From contig CAZYPH010000151.1 of the NCBI GenBank assembly GCA_964649095.1, positions 1-5,012 of the forward strand: a DNA stretch of 5,012 nucleotides, in the 5' to 3' direction. Below are positions 1 through 5,012 of this stretch, in pieces. The position numbers were made by a program, and so were the translations under genes. The stretch is from CAZYPH01 sp964649095. GTDB lineage: Bacteria; Bdellovibrionota; UBA1018; UBA923. The stretch's first letter is position 1, and each line of letters starts with the position of its first letter. The notes under the pieces are model-generated. The model saw only the letters and a program-made list of their open reading frames with translations, did no database searches and was not told where the DNA came from.

Positions 1-159
1 CAGGTGTCGTCGGAAATATGGAACGACACTGTCGTCGGGTATCTGGGACGTGACACCTAAAGCCTCTAACGACGGACTGCCCGGTCCACAACCATTTAAG
101 AAACCAATTGAAAATAGAACTACTAGAATAGAGGATGTAACTACTTGGAGTCGCTTCAT
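1..159 (-). CDS. Putative lipoprotein precursor, N-terminal part (runs off the left edge)
   Basis: Fifty-three codons are open from ATG at 159-157 to the window edge. The N-terminus is a textbook type II signal peptide: MKRLQ supplies the positive n-region (K2, R3), VVTSSILVVLFSIGF the hydrophobic core, and LNGC (residues 21-24) the lipobox, with Cys24 as the predicted lipidated residue. Signal peptidase II would cleave before Cys24. The +2 residue is Gly rather than Asp, so in a Gram-negative cell the default destination is the outer membrane. The visible mature part begins CGPGSPSLEALG and continues with a short stretch containing PDDS and PYFRRH; I do not recognise a family. The frame has a strong ribosome binding site and no in-frame start upstream. 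It follows the kinase stop by 96 bases on the same strand, with a stem-loop between, so co-transcription is possible but uncertain. The function is unknown. Confidence 0.82.
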   Translation of the reverse strand, partial: MKRLQVVTSSILVVLFSIGFLNGCGPGSPSLEALGVTSQIPDDSVVPYFRRHL

Positions 160-163
160 ATAA

Positions 164-172
164 CCTCCACCT
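164..172 (-). promoter_or_regulatory. Strong ribosome binding site of the lipoprotein gene
   Basis: The minus strand reads AGGTGGAGG followed by TTAT and the ATG at 159. The GGAGG core is close to the start (four bases) and a second AGG lies further upstream, giving two possible pairing registers with 16S rRNA. The strength of this site is the main reason, besides the signal peptide, to accept the short edge-truncated frame as a gene. Confidence 0.7.
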
Positions 173-208
173 CTTATTATGAAACAAGCAGGTGGCAGCT
201 TAATGGTA

Positions 209-234
209 ATTGCATTGCAATTCTGCAACGCAAT
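209..234 (-). terminator. Inverted repeat after the kinase stop, terminator-like stem-loop
   Basis: The arms are 11 bases (209-219 and 224-234) around a 4-base loop. In minus-strand RNA the stem is AUUGCGUUGCA / UGCAAUGCAAU with loop GAAU, fully paired if one G-U wobble is allowed. In plus-strand RNA the same position would be an A-C mismatch, which favours function in the kinase transcript. It starts 21 bases after the TAA. Only a very short U run follows (UUACC), so it is not a classical intrinsic terminator. It could instead be a 3' end stabiliser, an attenuator before the lipoprotein gene, or a dyad operator. Confidence 0.4.
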
Positions 235-255
235 AAGTACCTGAAAACACAGGTC

Positions 256-3200
256 TTATGCAGCGTTCTTTTGGCCTTTTAATTTTTGATCGTCTCTAAT
301 CTGAGAGAGCTCGACACATGTAAGCTTGTGAGCTTCAAAAAGCGTTGCAAATAGACTTTGTAGTTCAGAAGGTGTGACAGCTTCGGAAATGTCTTCTATC
401 TGCTGACAGAGCTTACCAAGTTGGGTAGCACCTAAAATCATCGAACTCGATTTCAAAGCATGCGCTTCGCGAGCAGCTCCATTTATATCGTGTTGTTGAA
501 TACATTTCGAAATGACAGAAACGCGATCTCGGGAGGTTCTGAGAAACGATTCAATCGTCTCAACTAGAATATCAGGTTTCCCCTCCAGCTGAAGATCGTC
601 AAACTGCTTTAAGGCAACTCTATCAATCATAGGCACTGCGTTATGAACTGTTTTTTGCATAAGATATTTTCTCAATATGTTCTCTAAGGCCTTAATATCG
701 ATCGGTTTGGAAAGGTATTCATTCATTCCGGCATCGTAGCATTTTTGTCGATCACTATTCACGACATTGGCGGTCAGAGCTACGATTGGTATTTTATTAT
801 TTAACGTTTGGCTGTTACGAATGTGTTGAGTTGCTTGATACCCATCCATCTCCGGCATTTGACAGTCCATTAGAATCAAATCAAATTTCGTGGCGCTCAT
901 CGCATCAATAACTTCATTACCATTGGCAACTACATGATACCGACAGCCCCATTTCTCAAGCATGCGACTAATTACGATTTGATTTGTTGGATTATCTTCG
1001 GCCACTAAAATTCGGCCAGCGATTCGCTGATTCTGATTCTGATTCTGATTCTGATTTTGATTTTGATTCTGCGGCAGGATTAACTTCCCGGCTTTTAACT
1101 GCAATTTTATGAAAAAAGTGGTTCCCTTTCCAACTTCGCTTTCAAAATAAATGGTACCATTCATCAAGTCTACAAGTCGCTTGGCTATAGATAGCCCAAG
1201 TCCCGTTCCACCGAAATTTCGTGCGGTGCTCTGCTCGGCTTGAGAGAATGCTTTAAACATTCTTTCTCTTGCAGCTTCAGGTATACCAACTCCAGTGTCA
1301 TGCACTGAAAGATTCACCTCGCAAACATCGACTTGGTCGACAATATCCAGCTCAACACGAACACCTCCAGACTTGGTAAACTTAATTGCGTTACCCACTA
1401 GGTTGTTCAAAATTTGTCCAAACCGACCTTCGTCAGCAAAGACATGTCTTTTAAAATTGCGGGCAATGACGTCGAAGGCAATGCCTTTACTTTCTGCATT
1501 GAATCTAAATGGCTTTAAGAGCGCACGGGTGTACTGAACGATATCAAATTCGGTAACCTCAAGTTCAAGTTTACCCGCCTCTATTTTTGAAAAGTCTAAG
1601 ATCTCATTAATAATAGTTCGAAGATTTTGACCCGAACTGGATATGGTGCGCGCCAATTCCATTTGATCATTGCTCAAATCAGTATCTAAAAGTAATTCTG
1701 TCATCCCAATAACGCCGTTTAATGGCGTCCTAATTTCATGACTCATTGTCGATAAAAAATCTGACTTAGCTTGTGTTGCCAATTGAGCTTGTTCTAAAGC
1801 AATATCTAATTTCTTCTTTTGTTCTATGGATTCTCTTTCCGTCAAATAAGCAAACATAACTTCACCAATGGCTCCAATAAGCGGTGCCAACTTATGAGCT
1901 AGGTCTCTTCCGTATCCATTTTTTCGATTTGCGAGACCGGCCATTCCAATGAATTGACCACCATGAAAAATTGGAATACCCCAGAATGTATTTAGCGGTG
2001 GATGCCCCTTTGGTAAACCGCGAGCATGCTCATGGCCCGGAGCATTATTCGTCATCAGATGCTCGGCACTTTTTATGACGCTTCCAAATAAGGTATCTAA
2101 GTTTTTAAATTCAAGGCCACTTGCAGCGTATTTTTCATAAAGTGCTCTTGTCTCATCATTCCAGGCGATATTAGTCAGTGAAAAGGTTTTCAAATATCTC
2201 TGATTGTTCGCAGGATCGATTTTAATTTCGCCAATAAAAGCGTATTCACTTTCGCTTTCATGAATCAATTTTGACAACACAAAGTCAAACAACTCTTTAG
2301 AGGAATGTTTGTAACGTATGTACTGCGCCCGAATCTCCGAAACTGTTTGTTCCACTTGGCTGGCCTGCCATTCGTCGGTAACATCTCTTGCCGTAGCATA
2401 CAGAGACCCTGATTCCGGATCTTGAGAGGCAGCCCAGGACAGCACCCTATAAGAACCGTCTTTACATCTGTAACGATTTTCGAAGTGAATGGTTCGCACA
2501 CCATCCTTAAGTTTTTCCACTTCGGCTTGGGTTCTATAAATATCATCGGGGTGAATAAAATTAAAAAATGGCTGAGACAACAATTCATATTCGCTGTAAC
2601 CCAATACCTTACTAAAAACAGGATTAATGCGTTTAAGCATTCCATCGGTCCCGGCGACACACAAAAAATCAACTGCCATCGAAAAAAAACTATCTGTCTC
2701 TTTTGTCTTAAGTCGCAAGGCCTCTTCAGCCGAAATTTCTAAGGTAATGTCTTTTCGGATGGCGATATACTTTTCAATATTTCCAGCTCCGTTTACAAAT
2801 GGAACAATGGTGGTATCCACCCAATACTCGCGGCCAGACTTAGCTCGATTACAAATTTTCCCATTCCACTGACCACCCGAAGTAATAGTTTTCCACATAT
2901 CAGTGAAAAACTTCTTTTTCATACGACCTGAATTTAGAATCCTATGATCCTTACCAATAAGCTCCTCGCGACTATATTCGCTTATTTGAGTAAACATCTC
3001 ATTCACATAATTGATTTTGCCGTGTCGATCCGTAATCGCGACAATTGCTGCTTTATCCAGTGCAATTTTATAAAAAGTATTGAACTCTTCGGCTTCTTTG
3101 AGTTTTGTTATATTCTGAATACTTCCCAAGTAACCCGTCACCACTCCAAAAGAATTCTTAATTGACCTGGCGTATCCTTGCACGCGGCACACTTTTCCGC

Positions 3201-4845
3201 TGCCTTGATGTTTAAAACGATAATCGAGCGCAAAGGGACGATCCTCTGCTATTGACTGAGTCCATTCTTCAAAGACCTTTTCTTTATCATCTGGATGTAA
3301 TGAGTTGATCCAACCTTCACCTAAGGCTTCATCGGCCTTCAGACCTGTGATCTCACACCACTCATTGTTAACCGAAAGACAACCCCCACTGCTGTCGGCT
3401 TTAAATATTCCAACAGGGACAAAGTTTAAGGTGTACTCCAGCTCTGCATGAAGTCTGCTAAGTTCAGCCCGTGAGACTTGGAGCTCTCTTTGATAGTTTT
3501 TTATGGGCTGGATATCGGTAATAGCACCTGCAGCTCTAATAGGTGTGCCATCAGAGTTCCGTTCTGCTTTTCCACGATCTCGAAACCAATTATATGTCCC
3601 GTCAGGTCGACGCAGACGAAACTCCACGTCATATGGAGTTTCGTTACGAATGTGATCGTCAAATACTTGCTGGAAACGACTTCTATCCTCCGGATGCATG
3701 ATTGAAAGAAAGTCGTCAATGTGCAGAGTAGACTCTCCCGAAATTCCAACTAACTCGCGCCACCTTTGAGAGTTATATATTACTCCGGTTGAAAAATCGT
3801 ATTCCCAAACTCCATCCGCCGTCCCCTCTAATACTAAACGAAGTCGATTTTCCGTTTTGGCAATTTTTTCAGAAATTCGAATTTCTTCTGAAATATCATG
3901 ACAAAAACAAATAAGGCCGCCATTAGGCAGCGCAGATAGAGTCACGTGACCGAAAACTTGCTTTCCGGCAGGCGTCTTGCCAACTGTCTTACCTGTCCAA
4001 TGCCCATGGACACGAAGAGCCTCCATCGCCCCGCACTCATTAAATTTAGCTATTTCTTCAGGCGTATAGATCATGGTCCAGGGCTTTCCTATCATCTCCT
4101 CTGGAGTTTGATAGCCATACATCTTGGCATGAGCATCATTCATGAATTCATATATGCCATTGGCATCACAGATAGCCATTCCTTGCTGTGTCCGCCCTAG
4201 AGCATTGTATAAGATTTCAATGTGTTTTTGATCAAGCTTCTTAGGGTCATAATCTGAGGTTCCAGAAATATTAAAAAAAAGGTTCCGACAAGAATTATTG
4301 GCGAGAGTCTGTGCTGCAGATTCTTGTCGTTTGTGGACAAATACTGGCTCTTGATCTGAGCTTTGTCGCTCTATCAACCCAACCACTTGTTTAGCGAGTA
4401 ATTCTAAAGTTTCTTTTTGAGTATTCGTAAGATGTTTTTCTTGATCGTCGATGACACACAGAGTGCCGATTCGAAATCCTTGTTTAGTAATCAATGGCGC
4501 CCCTGCATAAAAACAGATGTGAGGCTCACCCAAAACAAGAGGGTTATCGCAAAAGTCTGGGTTGAGAGAAGCGTTGGACACTTCAAAAACGCTTTCACCC
4601 AAAATCGTATGTCCACAAAAAGAAATATCTCGAGGTGTTTCGTTTGCCTCTAAACCAAATCGAGACTTAAACCACTGTCGTGATTCATCAACTAAACTAA
4701 TAAGAGCAATCTTCGAATCGCAGACCTTTGCAGCGATTCGAGTAATCTCATCAAACTCAATCTCAGGCTCAGTATCTAGGACCTTAAGTCTCTTGAGCTC
4801 CTGCAGTCGCTCCCTTTCATTATCAGAAATCGCTGGTTTTCTCAT
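256..4845 (-). CDS. Soluble multi-sensor (GAF/PAS) hybrid histidine kinase with receiver and Hpt domains
   Basis: This is a tripartite sensor kinase that autophosphorylates using ATP and relays phosphate His-Asp-His to an unseen response regulator. Residues are numbered from the ATG at 4845. GAF1 spans about 30-160 (FCGHTI, GTLCVIDD). Five PAS domains lie at about 207-322, 332-447, 468-583, 587-705 and 715-825, several ending in a DIT/DVT-type motif. GAF2 spans about 840-1000. HisKA is at about 1026-1092 with phospho-acceptor H1036 in SHEIRTPLNG. The HATPase is at about 1140-1252, with N-box N1152, DTGVGIP from D1183 and GGTGLGL at 1212-1218. REC is at 1278-1395 (E1283/D1284, D1327, T1358, K1380). 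Hpt is at about 1410-1515 with H1462 in HALKSSS. No key residue is missing. There is no signal peptide or hydrophobic span, so it should be cytosolic. A Gln-Asn linker (1259-1273) precedes REC. In frame, GTG at 4875 and ATG at 4872 are alternative starts, but they lack a Shine-Dalgarno site. Starting at 4845 puts the protein just before the usual NExERL...LDTxPE opening of this GAF class. The kinase class is certain; the ligand and target are unknown. Confidence 0.97.
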   Translation of the reverse strand: MRKPAISDNERERLQELKRLKVLDTEPEIEFDEITRIAAKVCDSKIALISLVDESRQWFKSRFGLEANETPRDISFCGHTILGESVFEVSNASLNPDFCDNPLVLGEPHICFYAGAPLITKQGFRIGTLCVIDDQEKHLTNTQKETLELLAKQVVGLIERQSSDQEPVFVHKRQESAAQTLANNSCRNLFFNISGTSDYDPKKLDQKHIEILYNALGRTQQGMAICDANGIYEFMNDAHAKMYGYQTPEEMIGKPWTMIYTPEEIAKFNECGAMEALRVHGHWTGKTVGKTPAGKQVFGHVTLSALPNGGLICFCHDISEEIRISEKIAKTENRLRLVLEGTADGVWEYDFSTGVIYNSQRWRELVGISGESTLHIDDFLSIMHPEDRSRFQQVFDDHIRNETPYDVEFRLRRPDGTYNWFRDRGKAERNSDGTPIRAAGAITDIQPIKNYQRELQVSRAELSRLHAELEYTLNFVPVGIFKADSSGGCLSVNNEWCEITGLKADEALGEGWINSLHPDDKEKVFEEWTQSIAEDRPFALDYRFKHQGSGKVCRVQGYARSIKNSFGVVTGYLGSIQNITKLKEAEEFNTFYKIALDKAAIVAITDRHGKINYVNEMFTQISEYSREELIGKDHRILNSGRMKKKFFTDMWKTITSGGQWNGKICNRAKSGREYWVDTTIVPFVNGAGNIEKYIAIRKDITLEISAEEALRLKTKETDSFFSMAVDFLCVAGTDGMLKRINPVFSKVLGYSEYELLSQPFFNFIHPDDIYRTQAEVEKLKDGVRTIHFENRYRCKDGSYRVLSWAASQDPESGSLYATARDVTDEWQASQVEQTVSEIRAQYIRYKHSSKELFDFVLSKLIHESESEYAFIGEIKIDPANNQRYLKTFSLTNIAWNDETRALYEKYAASGLEFKNLDTLFGSVIKSAEHLMTNNAPGHEHARGLPKGHPPLNTFWGIPIFHGGQFIGMAGLANRKNGYGRDLAHKLAPLIGAIGEVMFAYLTERESIEQKKKLDIALEQAQLATQAKSDFLSTMSHEIRTPLNGVIGMTELLLDTDLSNDQMELARTISSSGQNLRTIINEILDFSKIEAGKLELEVTEFDIVQYTRALLKPFRFNAESKGIAFDVIARNFKRHVFADEGRFGQILNNLVGNAIKFTKSGGVRVELDIVDQVDVCEVNLSVHDTGVGIPEAARERMFKAFSQAEQSTARNFGGTGLGLSIAKRLVDLMNGTIYFESEVGKGTTFFIKLQLKAGKLILPQNQNQNQNQNQNQNQRIAGRILVAEDNPTNQIVISRMLEKWGCRYHVVANGNEVIDAMSATKFDLILMDCQMPEMDGYQATQHIRNSQTLNNKIPIVALTANVVNSDRQKCYDAGMNEYLSKPIDIKALENILRKYLMQKTVHNAVPMIDRVALKQFDDLQLEGKPDILVETIESFLRTSRDRVSVISKCIQQHDINGAAREAHALKSSSMILGATQLGKLCQQIEDISEAVTPSELQSLFATLFEAHKLTCVELSQIRDDQKLKGQKNAA
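1027..1071 (-). repeat. Tandem hexanucleotide repeat encoding a (Gln-Asn)7-Gln linker
   Basis: There are seven and a half copies of a 6-base unit, CAGAAT on the coding strand. Five consecutive units are perfect (1027-1056), two have the synonymous change CAAAAT (1057-1068), and a final CAG closes the tract. It encodes 15 strictly alternating Gln and Asn residues, 1259-1273 of the kinase. They lie between the end of the ATP-binding domain (FFIKLQLKAGKLILP) and the start of the receiver domain (RIAGRILVAEDN). Gain or loss of a unit changes the linker by two residues without shifting the frame. The tract is most simply a flexible, polar hinge; the length polymorphism is inferred from the repeat type. 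Confidence 0.9.
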
Positions 4846-4854
4846 GAACCCAAG

Positions 4855-4862
4855 CCCTCTCC
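4855..4862 (-). promoter_or_regulatory. Ribosome binding site that decides the kinase start
   Basis: The minus strand reads GGAGAGGG here, nine bases before the ATG at 4845. The two earlier in-frame starts, GTG at 4875 and ATG at 4872, are preceded by ATCGATTCTATAGTTCGAC, which has no purine-rich anti-16S match. The site lies inside the longer reading frame, so it argues that the real protein begins at 4845 and that the first ten codons of the longer frame are untranslated leader. Confidence 0.7.
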
Positions 4863-4880
4863 AAGCTTCCATCACGTCGA

Positions 4881-4886
4881 ACTATA
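4881..4886 (-). promoter_or_regulatory. Possible -10 element for the kinase gene
   Basis: The minus strand reads TATAGT, one mismatch from the sigma-70 consensus TATAAT. Transcription would start near 4874, giving a leader of roughly 30 bases that includes the ribosome binding site at 4855-4862 and excludes the GTG start at 4875. No convincing -35 hexamer lies 16-18 bases upstream (the sequence there is close to GACGAG). The element is therefore either activator-dependent or a chance match. Confidence 0.22.
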
Positions 4887-4938
4887 GAATCGATGTTCAG
4901 TTCCTCGTCCTAACTTTTGGGGGCCTTTAGCCGTGCAT

Positions 4939-5012
4939 TTATCTCTCTACTTGTTCCCGAATTACCTCACTAAGAATCGAACTTTGGGGAAAAATTAATG
5001 GTTTGAAGTATT
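4939..5012 (-). CDS. Possible C-terminal end of an upstream gene (runs off the right edge)
   Basis: One minus-strand frame is open from the window edge to TAA at 4941-4939. It gives 23 residues that begin YFKPLIFPQSS and end in a charged, helix-like tail SEVIREQVER. The composition looks like a protein C-terminus, with varied codons and an amphipathic end, but 23 codons without a stop can occur by chance. A second minus-strand frame is open for 13 codons to TAG at 4973-4971, so the choice is not secure. If real, the gene ends 93 bases before the kinase ATG on the same strand. No family can be assigned. Confidence 0.33.
   Translation of the reverse strand, partial: YFKPLIFPQSSILSEVIREQVER

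Noticed and set aside
2..58. Inverted AGGTGTC/GACACCT and direct TGTCGTCGG repeats
   Set aside because: They are short, lie in the coding part of the lipoprotein gene, are widely spaced and are explained by codon choice; chance is sufficient.
176..181. CATAAT as a -10 element for the lipoprotein gene
   Set aside because: No -35 match lies at proper spacing, and transcription would begin almost inside the ribosome binding site, leaving a leader of about ten bases.
239..254. Short inverted repeat ACCTG/CAGGT with a 6-base loop overlapping the kinase stop region
   Set aside because: The stem is only five base pairs and no U run follows, so it is too weak to call a terminator.
2265..2672. 135-codon open frame on the minus strand inside the kinase
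   Set aside because: It lies out of frame within the fifth PAS/GAF2-encoding stretch, where the kinase frame has clear domain homology. Its product shows no recognisable domain and I found no ribosome binding site to support it.
1295..4653. Several other 73-106 codon plus-strand frames
   Set aside because: All are antisense to well-conserved kinase domains, and none shows a signal peptide, domain motif or convincing start context.
4562..4930. 122-codon open frame on the plus strand across the kinase start
   Set aside because: It is antisense to the conserved N-terminal GAF domain, the product is Ser/Arg-rich low-information sequence typical of a shadow frame, and the kinase frame fully explains the region.
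4886..4980. Direct repeat AGAATCGA at 4886-4893 and 4973-4980
   Set aside because: There are only two 8-base copies about 87 bases apart, with no symmetry or link to a promoter element; it is likely chance.
1..5012. Mobile element, CRISPR, tRNA/rRNA or a novel defence system
   Set aside because: I saw no transposase motifs, terminal repeats, spaced repeat array, cloverleaf or nuclease domain; almost the whole window is one ordinary though large signalling gene.

Overview
The window is dominated by one very large gene on the minus strand. It encodes a soluble, multi-sensor hybrid histidine kinase of about 1,529 residues, with domain order GAF-PAS-PAS-PAS-PAS-PAS-GAF-HisKA-HATPase-REC-Hpt. It carries every residue needed for a complete His-Asp-His phosphorelay and has no membrane-spanning segment. 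The organism is a bacterium, probably Gram-negative. The basis is the sensor-rich hybrid kinase, the strong Shine-Dalgarno sites, the moderately AT-rich composition and a lipoprotein whose +2 residue is not Asp. The lineage cannot be fixed from this sequence; a proteobacterium or a member of the Bdellovibrionota would fit, but that is only an impression.

Layout, following transcription from right to left. Positions 5012-4939 hold what may be the last 23 codons of an upstream minus-strand gene. Positions 4938-4846 are a short leader with a -10-like hexamer and a clear ribosome binding site. The kinase runs from 4845 (preferred ATG) to 256. The 255-160 gap holds an 11-bp inverted repeat just after the kinase stop, then a strong ribosome binding site. 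Positions 159-1 are the first 53 codons of a lipoprotein precursor that runs off the left edge.

How the parts work together: the kinase should read cytoplasmic cues such as small ligands, redox state or cofactors through its GAF and PAS modules. It would autophosphorylate on His1036 and pass phosphate to Asp1327 and then His1462. The final acceptor must be a response regulator encoded outside this window, because none is present here. The lipoprotein lies downstream on the same strand but has its own translation signal, and a stem-loop sits between the two genes, so a functional link is not established. The most unusual detail inside the kinase is a 15-residue alternating Gln-Asn linker, encoded by a tandem hexanucleotide repeat, between the catalytic core and the receiver domain. 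I see no mobile element, CRISPR array, RNA gene or defence system. The plus strand has no supportable gene.
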